From assembly GCF_033842475.1 (NCBI RefSeq), contig NZ_JAWXYB010000018.1:2587501-2651500 (forward strand): 64,000 bases of DNA. Reading direction: 5' to 3'. The notes under the pieces were generated by a model that was not told where the DNA came from, did not search any database, and saw nothing but the letters and a program-made list of their open reading frames with translations. Every line of letters begins with the position of its first letter. Position 1 is the first letter of the stretch. The translations under genes and the position numbers were made by a program. This DNA comes from Acidiphilium acidophilum (GTDB lineage: Bacteria; Pseudomonadota; Alphaproteobacteria; Acetobacterales; Acetobacteraceae). Below, in pieces: positions 48,216 to 56,004 of the stretch.

Positions 48216-49081
48216 GCGGCAACGCGCGCGAGGGTTTTCGGCACGAGTCGCTTGGCCTCCTGCACGATCAGCGCCCGCAGCGGCACCGCACCGGGACAAT
48301 CGGGGATCGAAGCGGCAGCATCCTCGGCAATCCGGTCGAGCCGATCGAGCGCGCCGTCAATTCCGTGCAGCGTGACCGCGCTGGGCCGATGCAGCGCCCG
48401 GTCCTGCCCGATCGGCTTGCCGCAGACCGCCTCATCTCCGGCGGCGTCGCACAGATCATCGGCAATCTGGTAGGCATCACCAAGATTTTCGCCGAGCGCA
48501 CGCCAGGGTGCCGGATTATGGCCCGCACTCAGCGCCCCGGCCATGGCGGCGGCAGCGAACAATGCGCTAGTCTTGGCACGCTGATACCGCGCCAGATCGA
48601 CATCATCCTCGCTTTCCCACGCCTGTCCGGCCACGATCCCACCCGGCATCCCGACCGCCTGCCCGACAATGCCGATCAGCCCGGCCAGATGCGCCGGGTG
48701 CCCGGCACATCCCAGGGCCACGGTCTGAAACGCGAGCACGATCAGCGCATCCCCCGCCAGCACCGCCAGCGGCGCGCCGAACGCGGCATGGACCGAAGGT
48801 TTCCCCCGGCGGATCGGCGCATCGTCGAAACAGGGCAGATCATCGTGAACCAGTGAGGCACAATGCAGGAATTCGAGCGCAGCCCCCGCAGCGGCGGCGC
48901 ATTGCGGATCGGTCGCCCCGCACGCCGCCGCCACCGCCAGACAAAGCCGCGGGCGCACCCGTGCCCCGCGCGGGAACACCGCATGGCGCATCGCCGCAGC
49001 CAGTTTCGGCGGGGCATCACCGGCTTCGGCGCGGAGCATGGCGGTGGTAAGAGTGGATTCGATCAGTGCCAAGGCGTCCAT
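48212..49081 (-). CDS. crtE: Geranylgeranyl diphosphate synthase CrtE
   Basis: A 289-aa trans-prenyltransferase that supplies C20 diphosphate for carotenoids and for the bacteriochlorophyll tail. The first Asp-rich motif is LVHDDLPCFDDAPIRRG and the second DAYQIADDLCDAAGD; KxxGR-type binding residues lie in FPRGARVRPRL. ATG 49081 follows GGGAGG. It is divergent from crtD, with PpsR boxes between. Confidence 0.95.
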   Translation of the reverse strand: MDALALIESTLTTAMLRAEAGDAPPKLAAAMRHAVFPRGARVRPRLCLAVAAACGATDPQCAAAAGAALEFLHCASLVHDDLPCFDDAPIRRGKPSVHAAFGAPLAVLAGDALIVLAFQTVALGCAGHPAHLAGLIGIVGQAVGMPGGIVAGQAWESEDDVDLARYQRAKTSALFAAAAMAGALSAGHNPAPWRALGENLGDAYQIADDLCDAAGDEAVCGKPIGQDRALHRPSAVTLHGIDGALDRLDRIAEDAAASIPDCPGAVPLRALIVQEAKRLVPKTLARVAA

Positions 49082-49118
49082 ATGACCCTCCCGAACGACC
49101 TGCGGACGATACCGCAAG

Positions 49119-49162
49119 TGTCAACTTTGATTGTCACTACTGACTGTGCTATTTGATTGACA
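49119..49162. promoter_or_regulatory. Divergent crtE/crtD promoter region with PpsR operators
   Basis: An exact TGT-N12-ACA box at 49145-49162 and a near-consensus TGT-N12-TCA box at 49119-49136 are 8 bp apart, the same spacing as at bchC. For crtD a plus-strand promoter is visible: TTGATT (49127-49132), 17 bp, TATTTG (49150-49155), overlapping both boxes. A clear promoter for crtE was not identified. Confidence 0.75.
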
Positions 49163-50706
49163 GTTCGTCAAGCAATTTCGATCCTCGCCGTGACACGGAG
49201 TGCACCGCCATCGCCAACCCAGCCCCCCTGCCGGTCGTGATCATCGGTGCCGGCATCGGCGGCCTCGCAGCGGCAGCCGATCTCGCCACTTCCGGCCGGC
49301 CCGTCATCGTCCTCGAACGCGCCACCGCCCCGGGCGGCAAATTGCGCACCGTTCCGGTGGCAAACACCACGATCGACGCAGGGCCCACCGTGGTCACCAT
49401 GCGCGCCGTGTTCGACGACCTTTTCGCCGCTGCCGGCGAACGCCTCGACGATCACCTGACACTCCTGCCCCTCGCCGTCCTCGCCCGCCACCACTGGCCG
49501 GACGGCGCCACCCTCGACCTCTTCGCCAGCGAAACCGCGAGCGCCACCGCGATCGGCCAGGTCTTCGGCACCCGCGCCGCGCAGGAGTTCCGCATCTTCT
49601 GTGGCCGGAGCGCCGCGATCTACCGCACCCTCGATGCGAGTTTCATGCAGGCCACCACCCCCAGCCTGCTCGGCGTCACAGGCGGTGCCGGCCTCGCCGG
49701 TGCCGCGTCGTTCCGCCACGCCTCGCCCTTCGTATCGCTCTGGCAGGCGCTCGGCAAATGCTTCACCGATCATCGGCTGCAACAATTATTCGCCCGCTAC
49801 GCCACCTATTCCGGCGCGTCGCCCTTCGCCGCCCCCGCCACCCTCATGCTGATCGCCCACGCCGAACAGCGCGGCGTCTGGCGCATCGCCGGCGGCATGC
49901 GCCCCCTCGCGGACGCGATCGCCGACCTCGCGATCCGCCACGGCGCAACCTTCCGCTACGCCACGAGCGTCGATGCCGTGGTCACCCATAACGGCCGCGC
50001 CAGCGGCGTCCGCCTCGCCGACGGCAGCACCATCGCCGCCGCCGCCGTCATCGCCAACACCGATCTCGGCGCCATCGCCACCGGCCAGTGCGGCGAAGCC
50101 GCCCAACGCGCGATCAAGCCCGCTTCCCTGCGCTTCACCCGCTCTCTCTCGGCGGTGACCTGGCAGGTCGTCGCAACGGTGAACGGCTTTCCCCTCAGCC
50201 ACCACAACGTCTTCTTCTCCGCTGACTACGCCGCCGAATTCCATGACATCGCACAGAGCACCCTGCCCACCGACCCCACCATTTACATCTGCGCGCAGGA
50301 CCGCACCGGCGCGATCACCGAACCGCCGATCGACGGCGCCGAACGCCTGCTGATCCTGGTCAACGCCCCTGCCCAGGGCGACCGCGCCACACCGGACCCC
50401 GCCGCCATCGCCGCCCTCTGGCACCGCGTCCTCACCCGCCTGCGCGCCGCCGGACTGACCCTCGACATCCAGGCCGCCACCACCACCGGCCCGGTGGAAT
50501 TTGACGCCCTGTTCCCCGGCTCCGGCGGCGCTCTCTACGGCCGCGACCTCGCCGGCTGGCGCGATCCGTTCCAACGCCCGACCGCGCGAACAAAACTCCC
50601 CGGATTCTATCTCGCCGGCGGCTCCGCCCACCCCGGCCCCGGCCTGCCGATGGCCGCCCGCTCCGGCCGATTCGCCGCCCAGGCCGTGCTGGCGGACCAG
50701 CCATGA
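49153..50706 (+). CDS. crtD: Hydroxycarotenoid 3,4-desaturase CrtD
   Basis: A FAD-dependent carotenoid desaturase acting on hydroxylated intermediates after CrtC. The dinucleotide fold PVVIIGAGIGGLAAAADLA lies near the N-terminus, and the C-terminal FAD motif is FYLAGGSAHPGPGLPMA. The start is doubtful. TTG 49153 is the only standard start codon before the fold with a reasonable position, but it lies inside the proposed -10 box. An ATC at 49210, 9 nt after GGAG, would give MANPAPLPVVIIGAG, which looks like a natural N-terminus. The stop overlaps the crtC ATG (50703-50706). Confidence 0.88.
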   Translation: MIDSSSSNFDPRRDTECTAIANPAPLPVVIIGAGIGGLAAAADLATSGRPVIVLERATAPGGKLRTVPVANTTIDAGPTVVTMRAVFDDLFAAAGERLDDHLTLLPLAVLARHHWPDGATLDLFASETASATAIGQVFGTRAAQEFRIFCGRSAAIYRTLDASFMQATTPSLLGVTGGAGLAGAASFRHASPFVSLWQALGKCFTDHRLQQLFARYATYSGASPFAAPATLMLIAHAEQRGVWRIAGGMRPLADAIADLAIRHGATFRYATSVDAVVTHNGRASGVRLADGSTIAAAAVIANTDLGAIATGQCGEAAQRAIKPASLRFTRSLSAVTWQVVATVNGFPLSHHNVFFSADYAAEFHDIAQSTLPTDPTIYICAQDRTGAITEPPIDGAERLLILVNAPAQGDRATPDPAAIAALWHRVLTRLRAAGLTLDIQAATTTGPVEFDALFPGSGGALYGRDLAGWRDPFQRPTARTKLPGFYLAGGSAHPGPGLPMAARSGRFAAQAVLADQP

Positions 50707-51638
50707 TCCGCTTCGACACCCCGATCCCCCGCAGCGGATACGCCTGGTGGTACATCGATGCCCTCAGCGACGACGGCCAGCACGCCCTCACCCTGATCGC
50801 CTTCGTCGGCTCGGTCTTCTCGCCCTATTACGCCCGCGCCAACCACCGAACTCCCGGCGGCGCGGACCCCGAAGACTACGTCGCGATCAACCTCGCCCTC
50901 TACGGCCCCCGCCGCTCCCTGTGGGCCATGACCGAACGCCGCCGCCGCACCCTCATCCGCGACCCCCACACCCTGAGCATCGGCCCCAGCCGACTCGACT
51001 GGAACGGCAACCACCTGTCCGCCCGGATCGAGGAAATCACCACCCCGATCCCCCGCCCCCTGCGCGGCACCATCACCCTCACGCCCAAAGCCCTCGAACC
51101 CGCCATCTACAACCTCGACGCCACCGGCACCCATCGCTGGCAGCCCGTCGCCCCCTGCGCCCGCATCGCCGTCACCTTCCAGAAACCCGCCCTGATCTGG
51201 CAAGGCGATGCCTATTTCGACCGCAACGACGGCGACGCCCCGATGGCCACCGCCTTCTCGACCTGGAACTGGTCGCGCGCAACCACCCGCCGCGGCGCCC
51301 GCATCTTCTACCACGCCAACCGCCGCGACGGCGGCACCACCGACCTCTCGCTCGACTTCGCCGCCAACGGCGGCGTCACCACCAAACCCGCCCCACCCGC
51401 CGCGCCTCTGCCCATGACCTGGTGGCGCCTCCCCCGCGAAACCCGCAACGACCCCGATACCGAGCCCCGCCTCATCCGCAACTTCGAAGACGCCCCCTTC
51501 TACGCCCGCGCCCGCATCGCCACCCAGATCGACGGCGAACCCCTCGACACCATGCACGAAACCCTCGACCTCAATCGCTTCCGCTCCCCCATCGTCCAGG
51601 CCATGCTCCCGTTCCGAATGCCGCGCCGGGTGGTGTAG
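50703..51638 (+). CDS. crtC: Carotenoid 1,2-hydratase CrtC
   Basis: A 311-aa membrane-associated hydratase that adds water to the terminal double bond of acyclic carotenoids (neurosporene or lycopene). Family blocks seen are GYAWWYIDALSDDG, FVGSVFSPYYARA, NLALYG and GDAYFDRNDGDAPM, with FSTWNWSRA in the second half. It is translationally coupled to crtD (ATGA). CrtC, CrtD and CrtF together give methoxylated spirilloxanthin-type pigments. Two inverted palindromic repeats follow the stop. Confidence 0.93.
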   Translation: MIRFDTPIPRSGYAWWYIDALSDDGQHALTLIAFVGSVFSPYYARANHRTPGGADPEDYVAINLALYGPRRSLWAMTERRRRTLIRDPHTLSIGPSRLDWNGNHLSARIEEITTPIPRPLRGTITLTPKALEPAIYNLDATGTHRWQPVAPCARIAVTFQKPALIWQGDAYFDRNDGDAPMATAFSTWNWSRATTRRGARIFYHANRRDGGTTDLSLDFAANGGVTTKPAPPAAPLPMTWWRLPRETRNDPDTEPRLIRNFEDAPFYARARIATQIDGEPLDTMHETLDLNRFRSPIVQAMLPFRMPRRVV

Positions 51639-51647
51639 GAAGCACCA

Positions 51648-51827
51648 AGGGGCTTTGCCCCCTGGACCCCCACTAAGGGCACGGCCCTTAGAACCCTTTA
51701 GTTTCAGGCGGGAAGAGGGCATCCAGTGACGGGCGGTGGTTGGACTGGAATGCCGCCCTCTTCCCGCCTGAAACTAGTGGATTCCAAAGGCTCCGCCTTT
51801 GGCGGGGTCGAGGGGCAGAGCCCCTCG
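51648..51827. repeat. Two inverted copies of a palindromic intergenic element
   Basis: The left copy (51648-51727) and the reverse complement of the right copy (51744-51827) share the same order: a GGGGC-loop-GCCCC hairpin, GACCCC, a second hairpin (CTAAGGGC/GCCCTTAG left, CCAAAGGC/GCCTTTGG right), then TAGTTTCAGGCGGGAAGAGG and a CCAGT end. Positions 51699-51720 and 51755-51776 are a perfect 22-bp inverted repeat. It lies between the convergent crtC and small-membrane-protein genes and could serve as a terminator. The REP-like nature is inferred. Confidence 0.75.
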
Positions 51828-51856
51828 CCTTGCTGCCCATCCCACCCCGCGCCGCA

Positions 51857-51976
51857 TCAGACCGGATCGTGCGGAGGATCGGCGGCGCGGTCGCGTTTGA
51901 GGCTGCGGCGGACCGAGACGAGGGACCAGATCGCGGCGGCGAGCACGACGAGTTCGAGTCCGCCGAATTCGAGCAT
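51857..51976 (-). CDS. Small single-pass membrane protein, 39 aa
   Basis: ATG 51976 lies 6 bp after the stop of the 147-aa membrane protein and 4 nt after GAGG. It opens a 39-residue frame ending at TGA 51857-51859. The sequence has a short acidic N-terminus, a hydrophobic helix (LELVVLAAAIWSLVSV) and a basic then Pro/Asp tail (RRSLKRDRAADPP). Such a positive-inside pattern fits a real membrane protein with its C-terminus in the cytoplasm. It is the last gene of the bch/crt operon. No family is recognised. Confidence 0.55.
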   Translation of the reverse strand: MLEFGGLELVVLAAAIWSLVSVRRSLKRDRAADPPHDPV

Positions 51977-51982
51977 CCGGCC

Positions 51983-52426
51983 TCAGTCGGCCGGTTCGAG
52001 TTCGCGAACCGGGGCGGGCGATGGTGTGCGCGCGACCGGCTGGGGGATGAGTTCGGGCGGCAGGGCCGGGTGAAGCGGTGCGGGCGCCGGGGTGGGTTCG
52101 GTATTGTCCTGTCCCGGCTGGGAAATCGGCTTCAGTTTCAGCTGGACCCAGATCCCGTAGGCCGCGAGCATCGCGATCAGCCCGCCGAAATCGATCAGCG
52201 GAAAAATCCGGGGTCCGCCGAGCGCGTAATACATGAAGGTGGTTTTGACCGCGGCATAGGCGGCGGCGATCTGCAGGATCGGGCGCATGATTTCACCGGC
52301 GGCGAAGATCATCGGGTTCACCGGCTCATCGGCTTCGAGTCGCTTGAGGCGCCGGGCGCGAATGCCGTGGGCGACGAAAAAGATGGCGATGCCATAGAGT
52401 GAAAGGCCGATCGCGGTATCCAGCAT
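51983..52426 (-). CDS. Hypothetical membrane protein in the photosynthesis operon, 147 aa
   Basis: The product has an N-terminal helix (LDTAIGLSLYGIAIFFVAHGI), a basic loop, a second helix (GEIMRPILQIAAAYAAVKTTFMYYAL), a third (LIDFGGLIAMLAAYGIWVQL) and a disordered Pro/Ala/Glu tail of about 45 residues. ATG 52426 follows GGAGG by 8 nt and lies 23 bp after crtB, so it is cotranscribed with crtB and crtI. I do not recognise the family. The position suggests a role in assembling or placing pigment complexes, but nothing in the sequence proves it. Confidence 0.7.
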   Translation of the reverse strand: MLDTAIGLSLYGIAIFFVAHGIRARRLKRLEADEPVNPMIFAAGEIMRPILQIAAAYAAVKTTFMYYALGGPRIFPLIDFGGLIAMLAAYGIWVQLKLKPISQPGQDNTEPTPAPAPLHPALPPELIPQPVARTPSPAPVRELEPAD

Positions 52427-52449
52427 GAAATGATCCTCCTGAGCCTGAA

Positions 52450-53514
52450 TTAGGGGGGGCAGGCGAAATCGCCAGAGAGGCGGGATCCAAGATTCGAGAG
52501 CGGATGTTCCGGGCGGCGGATAATGCGGTCGGTCCGTTCCAGCCGGTCGATCAGCATGATGACGCGCGCCCCCGGCCCGATCGGCTCGCGCACCGGCACG
52601 GCGGCGGCATCGATCAGGAAGCGCGTCTCCGCACACGGCAAGGGCGGCAGGCGCAAAGCGGGCAGTCCGGTGCGGGCGAGCGCGAGGGCGGCGAGGCCGA
52701 GTTTGCGCCGGCCCGAAACGCGGGCGCGGGCGGCGATCGAATCGTAACCGTCACGAGCAAGGGTGCGGCCGATGGCGCGATAGATCATCCGCGCCGCCTG
52801 AATGCCGGGCTGGCAGTCGAGCGGCAGGCGCGAAATCCCCGAGCCGGCACGCTCATAGAACCGCTCGGCCTCGTCGAGCAACCGCGCAACGACCCGCGCC
52901 AGCGCCGGCGAGAACCGTGGATCGCCCAGAAAATCCCCAGGGTCGATACCCGCCTCGCCAAGCCAGTCGAGCGGCAGATAGAGCCGGCCCTGCCGTGCAT
53001 CCTCCCCCACATCGCGCGCGATATTGGTGAACTGCATGGCAATGCCAAGATCGCAGGCGGCGGCAAGGCTTTCGGCATCGCGCCGCCCCATGATGAGCGT
53101 CATCATCGCCCCGACCGCTCCGGCCACGCGCGCCGCGTAGGCGCGGGCCTCGGCGATGGTGTCATGCCGCCGCCCGGCAGCATCCCAGGCGAGACCCTCG
53201 ATCAGCGCGTCGGGCAGGGTGCGCGGTATGGCGTGGGTCGCGATCATGTCCGCAAACGCGCGATCGACCGGATGGTTCTGCGGCTGTCCCGCATAGGCGC
53301 GGTCGAGCCGGTGGGCGAGCCGTTCCACCGCGGCGTCCTTGTCGGCGCCCTCATCCACCTCGTCATCGGCCACGCGGCAGAAGGCATAGAGCGCGGTAGC
53401 AGGATTGCGGATGCGCGCCGGCAGCAGCAGCGAGGCCGCATGAAAGCTGAGCGAACCACCCCGCAGCAGGGTGCGGCAGGCTTCGAGGTCCGGCGTTGCG
53501 GGGCGATCAGACAT
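52450..53514 (-). CDS. crtB: Phytoene synthase CrtB
   Basis: A 354-aa squalene/phytoene synthase family enzyme that condenses two geranylgeranyl diphosphates into phytoene. The first Asp-rich region is YAFCRVADDEVDEG and the second QFTNIARDVGEDARQGRLYLP, both intact. ATG 53514 overlaps the crtI end by 8 bp. The C-terminal part after about residue 290 is longer and more variable than in Rhodobacter. It is cotranscribed with crtI and bchO. Confidence 0.95.
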   Translation of the reverse strand: MSDRPATPDLEACRTLLRGGSLSFHAASLLLPARIRNPATALYAFCRVADDEVDEGADKDAAVERLAHRLDRAYAGQPQNHPVDRAFADMIATHAIPRTLPDALIEGLAWDAAGRRHDTIAEARAYAARVAGAVGAMMTLIMGRRDAESLAAACDLGIAMQFTNIARDVGEDARQGRLYLPLDWLGEAGIDPGDFLGDPRFSPALARVVARLLDEAERFYERAGSGISRLPLDCQPGIQAARMIYRAIGRTLARDGYDSIAARARVSGRRKLGLAALALARTGLPALRLPPLPCAETRFLIDAAAVPVREPIGPGARVIMLIDRLERTDRIIRRPEHPLSNLGSRLSGDFACPP

Positions 53515-55030
53515 AATGGCGCGCGTCCTGCACCACGGTATCGAGCACCCGCGCGGTCGAGAGCACGCCGGGAACCCCGGCGCCGGGGTGCGTGCCGGCG
53601 CCGACGAGAAACAGGTTGCGGATATCCTCGCTCGCATTATGCGGCCGGAACCACGCGCTCTGGGTAAGCACCGGCTCCATGCCGAACCCGGCCCCGAGGG
53701 TGGAGGCATAGCGGGTCTGGAAATCCGCCGGGGTCATGATGCGCGAGGTCACGACATGCCGGGCGAGGTCGGGCAGCATGGTCTCGCTCAGCCGGGATTC
53801 GAGCGCCTGCCGGTAAGTCTCGGCATGCGTCGCCCAATCGGTATCACCGCCGAGATGCGGCACCGGTGCCAGCGCGTAGAACGCATCGCAACCCGGCGGC
53901 GCCAGCGAAGGATCGGTCGCGGTCGGGCGGTGCAGATAAATGCTCATATCCCCCGCCAACGTCCTGGTCTCGAAAATATCGTCGAGCAACCCGCGATAGC
54001 GCGGCCCCATGACGATCGCATGGTGCGGCACCTCGGCATAGCGTTTGTCGGTGCCGAAATACCAGACGAACAACCCCATCGAGTAGCGCGTCCGGTCGAG
54101 CTTGCGATCGGTCCAGCGCCGGCGCGGGGCATCGCGCAGCAGATGTTTATACGTATGCGCGGTGCAGGCATTCGACACCACGATATCGGCGGCGATGCTT
54201 GTGCCATCCTCAAGCACCACGCCGGTGGCCACCCCGTTCGCGGTCGTGATCCGATCGATCGTGGTATTGCAGCGGATCGTCCCGCCCTGCCCCGCGATCA
54301 GCCCCACCATCCCCTCCACGATGCGCCCGGTCCCGCCCATCGCGAAATGCACGCCGTGCCTGCGTTCGAGATGCAGGATCATCGCATAGATCGCGCTGAC
54401 CTTGAACGGATTGCCGCCCACCAGCAGCGGATGAAAGCTAAGCGCCGCACGGATGCGCTCATCCCGCACATGCCGCGCCGCGAGCGCATACACGCTGCGA
54501 TGACCGGACAGACGCAGCAGATCGGGCAGAATCCGCGCCATGTCGGTCCACGACCCGAACGGCACGTGGCCGAGCTGCTCGAACCCGATCCGGTAAATCT
54601 CCTCGGTCAGCGCGATGAATTTTTCATACCCGGCAAGATCCCCCGGCGCGAGGCGCAAAATCTCCGCGCGCATGAAGCCGGGGTCCGACGCGCAATCGAT
54701 ATACGAGCCCCCGTCGAACCGGATGCGATAGAACGGCTCGATCGGCACGAGGTTCACATCATCGGCAAAGCGCCGCCCCGCGAGGCTCCAGAGTTCTTCG
54801 AGCAGAAACGGCGCGGTAATGATGGTCGGCCCGGCATCGAAGGTGAACCCGTCCTGACGGAACACCGAAGCCCGCCCGCCCGCCTGCTCGCAGCGTTCCA
54901 GCACGCTCACGCGCCAGCCCCGCGCGCCGAGCCGAATGGCGGCGGCCAGCCCGCCGATCCCGGCGCCGATCACCACGGCATGGGGCCGATGCCGGTCGGT
55001 CATCGCCGCACGGTCCGGCATCGCGTTCAT
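53507..55030 (-). CDS. crtI: Phytoene desaturase CrtI
   Basis: A 507-aa FAD enzyme that converts phytoene to neurosporene or lycopene. The N-terminal dinucleotide fold is HAVVIGAGIGGLAAAIRL, followed by GGRASVFRQDGFTFDAGPTIIT. The C-terminal bacterial-type desaturase signature is NLFLVGAGTHPGAGVPGVL. ATG 55030 overlaps the bchO TGA as ATGA, so it is chosen among several nearby Met codons. The number of desaturation steps cannot be told; spirilloxanthin producers usually make lycopene. Confidence 0.95.
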   Translation of the reverse strand: MNAMPDRAAMTDRHRPHAVVIGAGIGGLAAAIRLGARGWRVSVLERCEQAGGRASVFRQDGFTFDAGPTIITAPFLLEELWSLAGRRFADDVNLVPIEPFYRIRFDGGSYIDCASDPGFMRAEILRLAPGDLAGYEKFIALTEEIYRIGFEQLGHVPFGSWTDMARILPDLLRLSGHRSVYALAARHVRDERIRAALSFHPLLVGGNPFKVSAIYAMILHLERRHGVHFAMGGTGRIVEGMVGLIAGQGGTIRCNTTIDRITTANGVATGVVLEDGTSIAADIVVSNACTAHTYKHLLRDAPRRRWTDRKLDRTRYSMGLFVWYFGTDKRYAEVPHHAIVMGPRYRGLLDDIFETRTLAGDMSIYLHRPTATDPSLAPPGCDAFYALAPVPHLGGDTDWATHAETYRQALESRLSETMLPDLARHVVTSRIMTPADFQTRYASTLGAGFGMEPVLTQSAWFRPHNASEDIRNLFLVGAGTHPGAGVPGVLSTARVLDTVVQDARHYV

Positions 55031-56001
55031 GCGCCGCACACCCCGATGGCGGTGGCGAATTCCTCGATGATCCGCGCGGTCTCCGCCGGCGCTTCCTCAT
55101 GCGCGAGGTGCCCGAGTTTCGGCATCGAGACCAGTCTGGCACCCGGCACCATGCGCGCGATCCGCTCCGCCTCGCGCGGCGAAATCGCGCGGTCATTGGC
55201 CCCGGTCACCAGCAGCAGGCGCGGCGCGAAGCGGGGCAGATCGGTCTCGATCGCATCGAGGTTCCAGTTCGCCATCATGGTCAGGGCCGAGGCGGCATGG
55301 CCGCTATGGCGGACCAGCGCGGCATAATGCGTCTCCCCGGCCGCATCGATGGTCGAACCGGTCCCGGCGAGCAGGCGGTGCACCACCGCGGGGCTCCGCG
55401 CCCGCCACGCGAACAGGCGCGGCACCAGCGGGTTCATCGCGAAAACCTTGGCGATCGGCGAAAACACCCGCGTCATATTGCCCCGATACGGCAACAGCGC
55501 GCCATTGAGGCTGACCAGCCCCGCCGGCGCGAGCCGCCCGTTGCGGCACATCTCGATCCCGATCGCCGCCCCGGCGGAATGACCGACGATCAAATCAGGC
55601 TTCAGCGCGAGCGCATCGAGCAAGGCATTCAGCGCCCCCGCCATGCCGGGCAGCGACATGCGCGGCCAGCCCGGCATTTCGGTGAACCCGTGCCCGGGCA
55701 GATCGGGCGCGATGACGGTGAACCGCCGTGCGAGTGCAGGGGCCAGATCCCGCCACGAATGAGTCGCCGCCCCGGTGCCGTGCAGCAGCAGCACGACCGG
55801 CCCGGCCCCCATGACCTGAACATGAAAGCGCAGGCCGCCCGCCTCGACGAAGCGGCTCGCCGCGCGATTGGGCCAGGCCGCGCCGTCGCGCTCCCAGTCC
55901 GGCGCGCCATCGCCCATCAGCGCCTGCCAGAGCGAGGCGTCATGCCCCCGATCGATCGGAGCGGCTGCGGTTTCGGTCATTTCAAGCGCCATTCGGGTCA
56001 T
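55027..56001 (-). CDS. bchO: BchO, alpha/beta hydrolase of the magnesium-chelatase operon
   Basis: A 324-aa alpha/beta hydrolase found with bchID in purple bacteria. The oxyanion region VVLLLHGTGAATHSW, the nucleophile elbow GHSAGAAIG, the acid in GANDRAIS and the His in LGHLAHEE give a plausible Ser-Asp-His triad. The N-terminal DWERDGAAWPNRAASRFVEAGGLRFHVQ is the BchO-type start. Its reaction is not established. It lies 3 bp after bchD and overlaps crtI. Confidence 0.93.
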   Translation of the reverse strand: MTRMALEMTETAAAPIDRGHDASLWQALMGDGAPDWERDGAAWPNRAASRFVEAGGLRFHVQVMGAGPVVLLLHGTGAATHSWRDLAPALARRFTVIAPDLPGHGFTEMPGWPRMSLPGMAGALNALLDALALKPDLIVGHSAGAAIGIEMCRNGRLAPAGLVSLNGALLPYRGNMTRVFSPIAKVFAMNPLVPRLFAWRARSPAVVHRLLAGTGSTIDAAGETHYAALVRHSGHAASALTMMANWNLDAIETDLPRFAPRLLLVTGANDRAISPREAERIARMVPGARLVSMPKLGHLAHEEAPAETARIIEEFATAIGVCGA

Positions 56002-56004
56002 CTT

